Assembly: GCF_000341145.1 (NCBI RefSeq)
Contig: NZ_ANBE01000007.1
Location: 90,970-154,969 of the forward strand
Length of the DNA: 64,000 nucleotides
Source of the DNA: Nocardiopsis xinjiangensis YIM 90004
GTDB taxonomy: Bacteria; Actinomycetota; Actinomycetes; Streptosporangiales; Streptosporangiaceae
Direction of reading: 5' to 3'
Part shown: positions 16,600-25,224 of the stretch, in pieces
Layout: every line of letters begins with the position of its first letter
Position numbering within the stretch: position 1 is the first letter of the stretch
Position numbers and translations under genes: made by a program
Notes under the pieces: generated by a model
Told to the model about the DNA's origin: nothing
Database searches by the model: none
Seen by the model: only the letters and a program-made list of their open reading frames with translations

Positions 16600-16653
16600 G
16601 TGCGCCGCTCCGCAGCCACAGCGATGAACGAGATCCTGCACGGCCTGGGCTGA
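16600..16653 (+). pseudogene. Possible C-terminal scar of a tyrosine integrase
   Basis: The last 17 codons before the TGA at 16651 read VRRSAATAMNEILHGLG. This resembles the extreme C-terminal helix of actinobacterial phage or ICE integrases (AAxxMxxLLG). It abuts the transposase remnant on one side and tandem repeats plus the tRNA-Pro 3' end on the other, exactly where an integrase gene would end. The match is too short to be conclusive. Confidence 0.4.
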
Positions 16654-16670
16654 AGGCCCACCGACCCCGG

Positions 16671-16692
16671 TTCTACCCCACTTCTACCCCAC
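16671..16692 (+). repeat. Tandem 11-bp direct repeat TTCTACCCCAC
   Basis: Two perfect adjacent copies, 16671-16681 and 16682-16692, lie between the integrase-like scar and tRNA-Pro. Short repeats of this kind are seen next to attachment sites of integrated elements as integrase arm sites. Confidence 0.55.
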
Positions 16693-16705
16693 CCGGGCAG
16701 CAGAA

Positions 16706-16731
16706 AAGGGCCCACCGGATGGTGGACCCTT
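16706..16731 (-). terminator. Terminator downstream of tRNA-Pro
   Basis: On the minus strand an 11-position stem with one mismatch and a 4-base loop is followed by TTTT. It ends transcription about 25 bases beyond the tRNA 3' end. Confidence 0.7.
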
Positions 16732-16752
16732 CGATGACCTGCCAATTCTGTG

Positions 16753-16826
<74 letters not shown>

Positions 16827-16864
16827 TGTGCCGGTCGTCCGTGCGGGCGCCGACGCAAGAGATC

Positions 16865-18004
16865 TTACCGCATCCCCGCTGTGGACCGGGCATCGGCGGC
16901 CGGGCGGTCCAGCTCCGCGAAGGCTTGCCGGGCGAGGGTGCGCCCGGCCCGGTTGGCGCCGATGGTGCTGGCCTGGGGCCCGTAGCCGGCCAGGAACAGG
17001 CGGGGTTCGCGCACCGAACGCCCGTTCTCGACCTGGATGCCGCCGCCGGGTTCCCGCAGCCGCAGGGGTGCCAGGTGGGTGAGTTCGGCGCGGAAGCCGG
17101 TGGCCCAGATGATGGTGTCCACGGGTTCGAAGGTGCCGTCGTCCCAGCGCACACCGTCGGGTTCGATCGAGGTGAACATGGGCCGTGCCACCAGCAGCCC
17201 CCGGTCGCGGGCGGCCAGGTTCGCGGGGGTGGCGGGCAGGCCGGTGCCCGAGACGATGCTGGGCAGCTGCCGTCCGGCGCGGGCGGCTTCGTCGGCCTCG
17301 CGCACGGCCCCGCGCCCGTCGACGGCGTCGGTGAAGGTGACCGGCCTGCGGGTGACCCAGAGGGTGTCGGAGGCCACGTGTTCGAGTTCGTGCAGGAACC
17401 CGATCGCGGACGTGCCCCCGCCCACGACCAGGACCCGCCGGCCGGCGAAGTCCTCGGCGGCCCGGTACTCGGGCGTGGAGATCTGCACCCCGGCGAAGTC
17501 GGCGGCCCCGGGCACGTGAGGGCGGAAGGGGCGCGCCCAGGTTCCGGTGGCGTTGATCAGGACGGTGGTGCGCACGGTCCCGTGGTCGGTCTCCAGCACG
17601 AACTCGCCGTCCTTGCCGGTGTGGACCCGGTGGACGTGCACGGGGCGGCGTACCCGCAGGTCGAAGTGGCGCTCGTAGCGGTCGTAGTACTCGCGCACGA
17701 TGTCGCGGGCGGGCCGGGTGGGGTCGGCGGTGTCGAAGCTGAGGCCGAGTTCGCGCATGCCGGGCAGGTCGTCGACCTTGTGCACGAGGTCCAGGCGCAG
17801 CGCCTGCCACCGGAACTGCCACGCGCCGCCGGTGTCGGGCCCGCGGTCGAGTACGAGCAGATCGGAGCCGGGGGTCATCCCGAGACGGCGCAGGTGCCAG
17901 GCCACGGAGAGCCCGGCCTGGCCCGCCCCGACCACGACGACGTCGACGGCCTCCGGCAGGGGTGCCCCGGGGGCTTCGGCGGCTGTGGTCGCGGTGACGC
18001 TCAT
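16865..18004 (-). CDS. Flavin-dependent monooxygenase / FAD-NAD(P) oxidoreductase
   Basis: 379 residues from ATG 18004. Two dinucleotide-binding loops are clear: VVVVGAGQAGLSVAWHL near residue 21 (FAD) and VLVVGGGTSAIGFLHELE near residue 180 (NADPH). Between them is a GGAWQFRW segment and near the C-terminus IIWATGFRAEL, the ATG motif of flavin-containing monooxygenase relatives. It should use NADPH and oxygen to oxidise a small substrate, or act as a related oxidoreductase. It stands alone between tRNA-Pro and a divergent membrane-protein gene. A cis-acting regulator is not visible. Confidence 0.87.
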   Translation of the reverse strand: MSVTATTAAEAPGAPLPEAVDVVVVGAGQAGLSVAWHLRRLGMTPGSDLLVLDRGPDTGGAWQFRWQALRLDLVHKVDDLPGMRELGLSFDTADPTRPARDIVREYYDRYERHFDLRVRRPVHVHRVHTGKDGEFVLETDHGTVRTTVLINATGTWARPFRPHVPGAADFAGVQISTPEYRAAEDFAGRRVLVVGGGTSAIGFLHELEHVASDTLWVTRRPVTFTDAVDGRGAVREADEAARAGRQLPSIVSGTGLPATPANLAARDRGLLVARPMFTSIEPDGVRWDDGTFEPVDTIIWATGFRAELTHLAPLRLREPGGGIQVENGRSVREPRLFLAGYGPQASTIGANRAGRTLARQAFAELDRPAADARSTAGMR

Positions 18005-18206
18005 GTGCCCTCCCTCACTGGTGTCGATGGTGTCAACAACACGAGTGGCGGGCTTTTTCCCGGAACGTCCCCGACGTGAGCACCGGCACAGTCTGCCGTT
18101 CTGCCACCGTTCCGCCCACCTCAGGACGATCGCTCCGTCTCGTGCACGCCGAAGGACACCGGTTCCCCGCCCACACCACAGGCCCAGGGGTGCCACACTG
18201 GCGTTC

Positions 18207-18815
18207 ATGTCCAACCCGATTCCCCCGCAGAGTCCCCCTGCCTCTGGCTCGCAGCCTCCCCCACAGCCCCGGCACCGGCGCGGCTTGCGTCCGGGTTACC
18301 TCGCCTCCTTGGTCTCCTTGGCCGTGGCCCTGGTGATGGTGGGGGTCGTCGCCGCTGTCGGCACCCGGATCAGCCATCCCGAACCGGAGTACATCGTCGA
18401 GCTCTCCGACGACTCCCTCGTCGAGGTCGAGGTCGAGGAGGGCGATCCCCTGGGTGAACTCGCGTTGTTGTCCCTGGAGAGCCCGGGATGTGTACACGGT
18501 CTGCCCTCGGGAGACCTGGGCGAAATGAACGTCCGAGGTCTCGGGCAGTGGGAGTTCGGTTCCGAAGGCCGGACACCGTATTTCGTCTACGAATTCGAGG
18601 AGCCGGGGACCCATACCGTGGAGTGCACCGAGGAGGTGGACGGCGGCCTCGCCCTCGCAGCCGAGAGCATCGATGCGGCCGAGACCCGGCAACAGATCTG
18701 GGCCGTGACCGCGCTCGGCGTACCCACCGTGGCCGTCCTGCTCGCCATCGGTCTGGCCCTGGCCACGTTCCTGCGCAGCCGCAAGGAGAGCACCGCCCGG
18801 CCGCCTCAGCACTGA
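18207..18815 (+). CDS. Two-span membrane protein of unknown function
   Basis: 202 residues. A Pro/Ser/Gln-rich cytoplasmic N-terminus (about 1-30) is followed by TM1 (about 32-54) and an extracellular domain of about 110 residues that is strongly acidic at its start (DDSLVEVEVEEGDPLGEL). The domain contains two Cys that could pair; TM2 (about 172-192) and a basic tail follow. I recognise no family. The ectodomain looks beta-rich, ending with EPGTHTVECTEEV. It is divergent from the monooxygenase gene and precedes the AraC-DinB gene by 131 bases. Confidence 0.75.
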   Translation: MSNPIPPQSPPASGSQPPPQPRHRRGLRPGYLASLVSLAVALVMVGVVAAVGTRISHPEPEYIVELSDDSLVEVEVEEGDPLGELALLSLESPGCVHGLPSGDLGEMNVRGLGQWEFGSEGRTPYFVYEFEEPGTHTVECTEEVDGGLALAAESIDAAETRQQIWAVTALGVPTVAVLLAIGLALATFLRSRKESTARPPQH

Positions 18816-18946
18816 CCGCACCGTCCTACCCGGCATCCGAGGGGCCTGGCCGCGCGGCCGACCCCTTCGCGTCGGCACGCCTCCCCCGCGCCGACCGGGC
18901 AAGAACGGTCAAGCGCCCGCCCCCGCCCCGCGCACATACTGGCCGT

Positions 18947-19882
18947 ATGAACGAGGCGGACAGCGGACGCGACCGGCTCCGCGAACTCCTGGACGCGGTC
19001 CTGGACGAGGACAGCACGACCCTGGCCGACATGGCCGACCGTGCGTTCAGTTCTCCGTTCCACTTCACCCGGACTCTGTCCCGGCAGGCCGGCGAGCCAC
19101 CGGTGGCCCTGCGCCGACGGGTGCTGTTGGAGCGTGCGGCGTGGCGGATCGGCCAGGGCACGAGCGTCACCGACGCGGCCTTCGAAGCCGGTTACGGGTC
19201 GGTGGAGGGCTTCACCCGTGCCTTCACCCGCACCTTCGGCCACCCGCCGAGCGCGACCGTGCCGGACGGTGCGACGTGGGTGCCCGCGCCGAACGGCATC
19301 CACTTCCATCCGCCGGTCCACCTGTGGGTGGAACAGAACCCGAGGAGGCACACGGGCATGGACGTCACGGCACTGCAGGTGCACCACGACGTGGAGGACA
19401 CCGCTGACCTGATCGAGCTGGCCGCAGGCCTGGCCGACGAGCAGTACCGCCACGAGTGGTTTCCCGGGCTGAGCGTCCTGACCTGGGACGGGACGGAGGG
19501 GTCGATCGCCGCGTGCCTGAACCGCCTCGTGTACACGAAGGAGACCTGGCTGGCCTCCATCGAGGGCGGCGACCTCCCCGACCGGGGCGGTGACGCCCCC
19601 GGGGAACTACGGGATCGGCACACCCGGGTGGCTCGGCGCTGGGTGGCGGCCACGGCCGACATCGACCGCCGCGGCGCATGGGGCGACCGGATCGTCGACG
19701 CGGTCTGCGACCCGCCGGAGAGCTTCCTGTTGGGCGGGATCCTCGCGCACGTACTCACCTTCGCCGGGCACCGCCGGCAGATGGTGCGGCACATGCTGCG
19801 CGCCTGCGGGGCCGGGGCCGACCACGGCGATCCCCTCGAATGGCTGCAGGACCGCAACGGAGGACGAGGAGGAACACCGTGA
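18947..19882 (+). CDS. AraC-type HTH fused to a DinB-like domain
   Basis: 311 residues. Residues about 10-105 form an AraC HTH pair (DMADRAFSSPFHFTRTLSR and TDAAFEAGYGSVEGFTRAF). A linker (about 105-140) leads to a C-terminal four-helix DinB/YfiT-type domain with HHDVEDTADLIELA, LNRLVYTKETWL and HVLTFAGHRRQMV; the His residues are the usual metal ligands. HTH-DinB fusions are probably regulators whose DinB part senses a small thiol or electrophile, but this is inferred. The stop overlaps the next gene's GTG, so it is co-expressed with the RibD-like reductase. Confidence 0.85.
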   Translation: MNEADSGRDRLRELLDAVLDEDSTTLADMADRAFSSPFHFTRTLSRQAGEPPVALRRRVLLERAAWRIGQGTSVTDAAFEAGYGSVEGFTRAFTRTFGHPPSATVPDGATWVPAPNGIHFHPPVHLWVEQNPRRHTGMDVTALQVHHDVEDTADLIELAAGLADEQYRHEWFPGLSVLTWDGTEGSIAACLNRLVYTKETWLASIEGGDLPDRGGDAPGELRDRHTRVARRWVAATADIDRRGAWGDRIVDAVCDPPESFLLGGILAHVLTFAGHRRQMVRHMLRACGAGADHGDPLEWLQDRNGGRGGTP

Positions 19883-20415
19883 GCACCGTGTACATGACGG
19901 CGACGAGCGTGGACGGGTTCATCGCCGACGAGAACAACTCCCTGGACTGGCTTTTCACCGCTGACGGGGGTGAGGCCGAGAGCGAGGCGGAGGACCACAT
20001 CGCCACCGCCGGGGCGATCCTGATGGGTGCGGGCACCTACGAGTGGATCACCACCCACGAGGACGTGGAGAAGTGGCCCTACACCGCCCCGACGTGGGTG
20101 CTCACCCACCGGGAGCTGTCCCGGATCGAGGGCGACATCCGGTTCACGGCGGCCGACACCGACGAGGAACTGCACGCGCTGCACCGGAAGATGGTGGAGT
20201 CCGCCGACGGGCGCGACGTGTGGCTGGTCGGCGGCGGCGGGATCGCCGCGGACCTGGCCCGCCTGGGGCTCCTGGACGTCGTGGACGTCTCGTTGGCACC
20301 GGTCACCCTGGGCGCGGGCGCTCCCCTGCTGGCGGGGCGGGTCGGTCTGCGTCCGGTGAAGGTCTCGCTCGCGGGCGACTTCGCGTGCCTGCGCTACGAG
20401 GTGGTCAAGGGGTGA
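19879..20415 (+). CDS. RibD C-terminal / dihydrofolate-reductase-like protein
   Basis: 178 residues from GTG 19879, overlapping the previous stop (GTGA). Typical features are the opening VYMTATSVDGFIADENNSLDWL, ILMGAGTYEW (nucleotide-contact loop) and VWLVGGGGIAADL (glycine-rich NADPH loop). These small stand-alone reductases are common beside AraC-like or DinB regulators; their substrates are mostly unknown. Its last bases overlap the convergent TudS-like gene by 11 nt. Confidence 0.85.
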   Translation: MSTVYMTATSVDGFIADENNSLDWLFTADGGEAESEAEDHIATAGAILMGAGTYEWITTHEDVEKWPYTAPTWVLTHRELSRIEGDIRFTAADTDEELHALHRKMVESADGRDVWLVGGGGIAADLARLGLLDVVDVSLAPVTLGAGAPLLAGRVGLRPVKVSLAGDFACLRYEVVKG

Positions 20416-20923
20416 TCCCGTGCCCGGCCCCGTCTGCGCTCGCGCGCAGGCGGGCGTCGGCCTCGGCGAGCTCCTCCTCGGTGAACACGGCGATCCCGTG
20501 CTCGGTGAGCAGCTGCGCGGTGACGCCGCTGCCGGGGGTCTTGGTCCCGCTGAACGTGCCGTCGTAGATCTGCCTCAGCCCGCAGGAGGGGCTGGACTCC
20601 TTGAGTACGGCCACCGCCGCACCCGTGGAGCGGGCGGTGGCCAGCGCGGACCGGGCACCGGAGACGAAGTGGTCGGTGACGTCGCGCCCGTCGGGGGTGA
20701 GGATGCGGGCGCGCCCGGCCAGGACGTCGGCGGCGCCGGCACCGGGTTCGATCTCGGCGGGCGGCCGGGGCACGGGCAGACCGCCGGCGACCTCGGGACA
20801 GTGCTGGACCACCCTGCCCTCGGCCCGCCAGAGGGCGACGGTGTCGTCGGAGAGGTTCTTGGCGCGCCCGTCGAAGCGCACCTTGCGGCCGAGCAGGCAG
20901 GCGCTGACCAGAACCTTGCGCAT
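20405..20923 (-). CDS. DUF523 family, TudS-like desulfidase
   Basis: 172 residues from ATG 20923. The three Cys that hold the [4Fe-4S] cluster in thiouracil desulfidase TudS are conserved: Cys9 in SACLLG, Cys42 in HCPEVAGGLP (with the nearby catalytic Glu44) and Cys114 in SPSCG. Length is normal for stand-alone DUF523. TudS removes sulfur from 2-thiouracil; other DUF523 members may act on other thiolated bases. The gene precedes der on the minus strand but is separated from it by a convergent boundary, so linkage to a pathway is unclear. Confidence 0.85.
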   Translation of the reverse strand: MRKVLVSACLLGRKVRFDGRAKNLSDDTVALWRAEGRVVQHCPEVAGGLPVPRPPAEIEPGAGAADVLAGRARILTPDGRDVTDHFVSGARSALATARSTGAAVAVLKESSPSCGLRQIYDGTFSGTKTPGSGVTAQLLTEHGIAVFTEEELAEADARLRASADGAGHGITP

Positions 20924-21035
20924 GCTCTGCTCCTTCCGTCGACACCGGGAGCACGTTCCACGTCAGCGGCCTCCCGGCACGCCCGGCCGTTCCGGGACCG
21001 GCCCCGGAGCGGCCCGGCGTGTGCACGGGTGCTGG

Positions 21036-22481
21036 TCAGCGGCGCCCGCCGCGCGGCTTGCCGCCGTTGCGAGCGCTGCCCTTGGAAGCACGGTTCTCCG
21101 TACCCGTGGCGTTCTTCTTCTCCCGGATCCGCATGCTGATGTGCAGCGGGGAGCCCTGGAACCCGAAGTCCTCGCGCAGGCGGCGCTCGATGAAGCGCCG
21201 GTAGTTGTCCTCCAGGAACCCGGTCGTGAACAGGATGAAGTGCGGCGGCCGCGCGCCGGCCTGCGTCGCGAACAGGATCTTGGGCTGCTTTCCGCCGCGC
21301 GCGGGCGGGGGCGTGGAGGCGACCTGTTCCTTGATCCAGTTGTTGAGCTGCCCGGTGGGGATGCGCTGGTTCCACCCGGTCAGGCTCGTCTCAAGCGCCG
21401 GCACGAGCTTCTCCATGTGGCGCCCGGTACGCGCGGACACGTTCACGCGAGGGGCCCAGGAGACACGGGAGAGCTGGCGGTCGATCTCCTTCTCCAGGTA
21501 GTAGCGGCGCTCCTCGTCGAGGGTGTCCCACTTGTTGAACGCCAGCACCAGTCCGCGCCCGGACTCCACGACCTGCTCGACGACGCGGATGTCCTGCTCG
21601 GCCAGCGGCTCGCTGACGTCCATGAGCACGACCGCGACCTCGGCGCGCTCCAGTGCCTGGCCGGTGCGCATCGTGGCGTAATAGTCGGCGCCCTGCAGGG
21701 CACGGAAACGGCGGCGGATCCCGGCGGTGTCGATGAACTTCCAGGTCTGCCCGCCCAGCTCGATGAGCTCGTCCACGGAGTCGCGGGTGGTGCCGGCCAC
21801 CGGGTCCACGACGACACGGTCCTCGGCGGCGACCCGGTTGAGCAGGCTGGACTTGCCCACGTTGGGGCGGCCCAGCAGGGCGATCCGGGGCGGGCCCTCC
21901 TCCTCGACCGGGTCGAACACCGGATCGGGCTTCTCGGGGAAGGCCTCCACGACGGCGTCGAGCATGTCACCGGTGCCGCGGCCGTGCAGGGCACTGATGG
22001 CGTAGGGCTCGCCCACACCCAGGTTCCACAGCTCCAGGGCGTCGGACTCCTGCATCCGGCCGTCGACCTTGTTCGCGGCCAGGACGACCGGCTTCTCGGC
22101 TCTGCGCAGCACACGGGTGACGGCGGCGTCGGCGTCGGTGATGCCCACGGTCGCGTCGACCACGAACAGGACCACGTCTGCGGTCTGCGCCGCGTACTCG
22201 GCCTGGCGGGGGGCCGTGGCGGCCAGCCCGCTGACGCCGGTCTCCCAACCGCCGGTGTCGACGAGGGTGAAGTGGACGTCCTGCCACTCGGTGTCGTAGG
22301 CGACCCGGTCGCGGGTCACCCCGGGCACGTCCTCGACCACGGCCTCGCGGCGGCCGATGATCCGGTTGACCAGGCTGGACTTGCCCACGTTGGGGCGGCC
22401 GACCACGGCGACGACGGGGACGGGTGTCTCCGCCTCCTCGCTCACCGTCTCGACCATGTCGGTCACGTCGAACTCACTCAT
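21036..22481 (-). CDS. der: Ribosome-assembly GTPase Der (EngA)
   Basis: 481 residues with two tandem GTPase domains. Each has the P-loop [10 protein letters not shown] (about residues 28 and 207), a DTGGWE or DTAGIR switch, and NKVD or NKWD base-recognition motifs. A C-terminal KH-like domain and a basic Gly/Arg tail follow. Der acts in 50S subunit maturation. It lies downstream of cmk on the same strand, the usual actinobacterial order. Confidence 0.97.
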   Translation of the reverse strand: MSEFDVTDMVETVSEEAETPVPVVAVVGRPNVGKSSLVNRIIGRREAVVEDVPGVTRDRVAYDTEWQDVHFTLVDTGGWETGVSGLAATAPRQAEYAAQTADVVLFVVDATVGITDADAAVTRVLRRAEKPVVLAANKVDGRMQESDALELWNLGVGEPYAISALHGRGTGDMLDAVVEAFPEKPDPVFDPVEEEGPPRIALLGRPNVGKSSLLNRVAAEDRVVVDPVAGTTRDSVDELIELGGQTWKFIDTAGIRRRFRALQGADYYATMRTGQALERAEVAVVLMDVSEPLAEQDIRVVEQVVESGRGLVLAFNKWDTLDEERRYYLEKEIDRQLSRVSWAPRVNVSARTGRHMEKLVPALETSLTGWNQRIPTGQLNNWIKEQVASTPPPARGGKQPKILFATQAGARPPHFILFTTGFLEDNYRRFIERRLREDFGFQGSPLHISMRIREKKNATGTENRASKGSARNGGKPRGGRR

Positions 22482-22690
22482 GTACTACTCCCGGTACTCG
22501 GTCCCCACGCGCCCAGGATGCGTGCCGTGAGGACGGACGAAAATGCACGCCGTGCCCGGAAAGGGTCCGGGCACGGTACGTGAGGGGCGCCGGTGAAGCG
22601 CCCCGCGGCCACGGGGAACAACCCCGTCGGGTGCTCTTGTGTTCCTCCTCGGGGAGGTTCTGTCCGCGAGCCCCGGAACGGACGGTGGGT

Positions 22691-23401
22691 CTACTCGGCA
22701 GCGGTGACGGTGCTGCGGGCCGCGTCGGCGAGGCCGACGACGAGGGTGATGACCTGGCCCAGGTCCAGCCCGGTGGTGTCGAGCTCGGTGGCATCGGCGG
22801 TCTGGGTCAGCGGCGAGGCCTTGCGGCTGGAGTCGAGGGCGTCGCGGCGAGCCAGGTCGGCCTGGGTACCGGCCACATCCGTGGTGCGCACCTCCTTGCT
22901 GCGGCGCGCGGCACGGGCCTCGGCGGAGGCGGTCAGGAACAGCTTCACCGGCGCCTCGGGGGCCACCACGGTGGTGATGTCCCGGCCCTCGACGACGATG
23001 CCGGCGCTCTCGGCACGGGCGGCGGCGATGATCTCGCGCTGGGTACGCACCAGGCGCTCACGGGCCTCGGGCACGGCCGATACCGCGCTGACGTTGCCGG
23101 TGACGTCCTCACCTCGGATCTCCACGGCCACGTCGCGGCCGTCGACGGCGACGGAGGGACCGTCCGGATCGGTGCCCATGGTGAGCACGGGACCGTCCAC
23201 GACGGCGGCCACGGCGGCGGCGTCGGAGACGTCCACACCCTGGTCCAGCATCCACCAGGTCAGGGCCCGGTACATGGCCCCGGTGTCCAAGTACCGCAGA
23301 CCACGCGCCTTGGCCACACCGCGGGAGGTGCTCGACTTGCCCGACCCGGAGGGGCCGTCGATCGCGATGACGATGCCCTCGGTGTTGCCCTGCACGTTCA
23401 C
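22691..23401 (-). CDS. cmk: Cytidylate kinase
   Basis: 236 residues. The GTG at 23401 is chosen because GGAG lies 9 bases upstream and the protein then starts at the expected MQGNTEGIVIAIDGPSGSGK region containing the P-loop. The mid-protein RYLDTGAMYRALTWW and VVEGRDITTVV segments are diagnostic for CMP binding. It phosphorylates CMP and dCMP. Part of the tyrA-cmk-der run on the minus strand. Confidence 0.96.
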   Translation of the reverse strand: MNVQGNTEGIVIAIDGPSGSGKSSTSRGVAKARGLRYLDTGAMYRALTWWMLDQGVDVSDAAAVAAVVDGPVLTMGTDPDGPSVAVDGRDVAVEIRGEDVTGNVSAVSAVPEARERLVRTQREIIAAARAESAGIVVEGRDITTVVAPEAPVKLFLTASAEARAARRSKEVRTTDVAGTQADLARRDALDSSRKASPLTQTADATELDTTGLDLGQVITLVVGLADAARSTVTAAE

Positions 23402-23484
23402 TGCTGTCGACTCCCGCTCGCCGGAGGTGTAAAACGGATTCGCCACAGCGTACCTCCGGATCGGCGGCGATTCGGACGGGTCCG

Positions 23485-24603
23485 TCAGCGCCCCGGATGC
23501 ACCGACCATCCGGCGGCCGACAGGGCCCGCACGAGGGTGTCCTCGGCCTCGGGGAGCACCGACAGCGACACCGTACCCATGGGCAGGCCGGGGGTGTGCT
23601 CGATCCGCACGTCCTCGATGTTGACGCCGGCCTCGCTCGCCGCGGCGAAGAGGTGACCGAGCACACCGGGCTCGTCGGAGACGACCACGGGCAGGACCGC
23701 GTATTCGGGGCGCTGGACGGCGCCGTGCTTGCCGGGAAGGCGCCCCTGGCCGGCACGGCCGCGTTCGAGCACCTCGCGCAGGGGATCCAGGGCACCGTCG
23801 GGGCCCTGGACCTCCTCCAGGCTGTGGGCCGTGGCGGTCAGGTCCTCGGCGATCGCACGCAGCACCCGCGCCACGGGGGCGGCGTTGTGGCCGAGGATCG
23901 TGGTCCACATGCCGGGATCCCCGCCGGCCACGCGAGTGACATCACGTACACCCTGCCCGGCCAGCGCCAGCGCGGACTCGTCACCGTCCGGCAGCTGCGC
24001 GGCCATGGCGGAGGCGACCATGTGCGGAGCATGGGAGACCAGCGCCACCGCTCGATCGTGGAGGGAGGCGTCCAGCACCCTCGGGTCGGCCCCGCACAGG
24101 CGGGCGACCTCCGATACCGCCGCGATCGCCGAGGGATCGGCCTTGCCGGTGGGGCACAGCGCCCAGGCACGGCCCAGGAACAGGTCGGAGCGGGCGGCGC
24201 CGGGACCGTTCTTCTCCCGGCCGCCCATGGGGTGGCCGGGCACGAACGTGGCCATGTCGCAGCCCAGGCGCTCGGCCCCCGCGACGACACTGGCCTTGAC
24301 GCTGGCGGCATCGGTGTAGACCTGCGCCAGGCCCCGGTCCTGCGTCTGCCGCAGGACCTGCGGAACGACCCCGGGCGGGGCGGCCACCACGGCCACATCG
24401 GCGGGCACGGGCAGCGCACCGTCCTGCAGCGGACGGCCCGCGCCCAGGTCGACGGCCATGCGCAGGGTGGCGGGGTCGGGGTCGGACAGGACCACATCGA
24501 CCTCGTGCGAGCGCAACGCCAGCGCGATCGAAGTGCCGATGAGGCCGGCGCCCAGTACCAGGACGCGTTCCACACCCGGCCGTTCCCCGTGGTCCGTACT
24601 CAC
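23485..24603 (-). CDS. tyrA: Prephenate dehydrogenase with C-terminal ACT domain
   Basis: 372 residues from GTG 24603, preceded by GGAGG at ideal spacing. The N-terminal Rossmann loop VLVLGAGLIGTSIALAL binds NAD, and FVPGHPMGGREKNGPGAA carries the substrate-binding His. The last ~75 residues form an ACT domain (VVVSDEPGVLGHLFAAASE), probably the site of tyrosine feedback. It makes 4-hydroxyphenylpyruvate for tyrosine. A chorismate mutase gene lies 100 bases upstream on the same strand, supplying prephenate. Confidence 0.95.
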   Translation of the reverse strand: MSTDHGERPGVERVLVLGAGLIGTSIALALRSHEVDVVLSDPDPATLRMAVDLGAGRPLQDGALPVPADVAVVAAPPGVVPQVLRQTQDRGLAQVYTDAASVKASVVAGAERLGCDMATFVPGHPMGGREKNGPGAARSDLFLGRAWALCPTGKADPSAIAAVSEVARLCGADPRVLDASLHDRAVALVSHAPHMVASAMAAQLPDGDESALALAGQGVRDVTRVAGGDPGMWTTILGHNAAPVARVLRAIAEDLTATAHSLEEVQGPDGALDPLREVLERGRAGQGRLPGKHGAVQRPEYAVLPVVVSDEPGVLGHLFAAASEAGVNIEDVRIEHTPGLPMGTVSLSVLPEAEDTLVRALSAAGWSVHPGR

Positions 24604-24703
24604 CGTGTCCTCCACTGCTGCGCGTCCCCCACCTGCGTCCTTCCCAGTTTAGGTCCTCCGCCGTGCGCCCCTCGCCCGCGCAGAAAAGGCCGCCGCGCGG
24701 GCG

Positions 24704-25066
24704 TTACTGGGCGATGTCCAGGCGCAGGGCCTGAGCGCCGCGCAGGTACACGTGCTGGACCTCCGAGCGGGGCCGTTCGGTCTCCACGTGTGCCATGAGG
24801 CGCACCACCCGGGGCAGGGCGTGGGGCACGTCCAGTTCGGTGGCGCACATCAGCGGAACGTCGGAGAAACCCACTTTGCGGGCGGCCAACGCCGGGAACT
24901 CGCTGTTGATGTCGGGGGTGGCGGTGAAAAGCACACTGATCACGTCGTCGGTGGTCAGCTCGTTGCGGCGCATCACTTCCGCGACCAGTTCGGCCGTGGC
25001 CTCCAACACCTGATCGCGCTCGTCCGCATCGACCTGAACCGCACCTCTGATGGCACGTACCGCCAC
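24704..25066 (-). CDS. aroH: Chorismate mutase, AroH type
   Basis: 120 residues from GTG 25066, the normal AroH length. Family motifs are RAIRGAVQVDAD at the start, LFTATPDINSEFPALAARK in the middle, LMCATELDV and VYLRGAQALR at the end, giving the trimeric active site. It turns chorismate into prephenate and is placed directly upstream of tyrA. The longer open frame upstream is not coding for this family. Confidence 0.95.
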   Translation of the reverse strand: MAVRAIRGAVQVDADERDQVLEATAELVAEVMRRNELTTDDVISVLFTATPDINSEFPALAARKVGFSDVPLMCATELDVPHALPRVVRLMAHVETERPRSEVQHVYLRGAQALRLDIAQ

Positions 25067-25224
25067 GTTCGATCCCGCCTTGTCGTTCGTGAGTGTGGGG
25101 CCGCCGCCCCGGACATGAGCGGCGGCGGCCACAGGCACGGAATGTTCCGAGCTGTGACCGCCGTCAACTGTATCCAGTGCCGCACCGGTCGGGGTCTTCC
25201 CCGCGGACCTCGGCCGAGGTGGCT

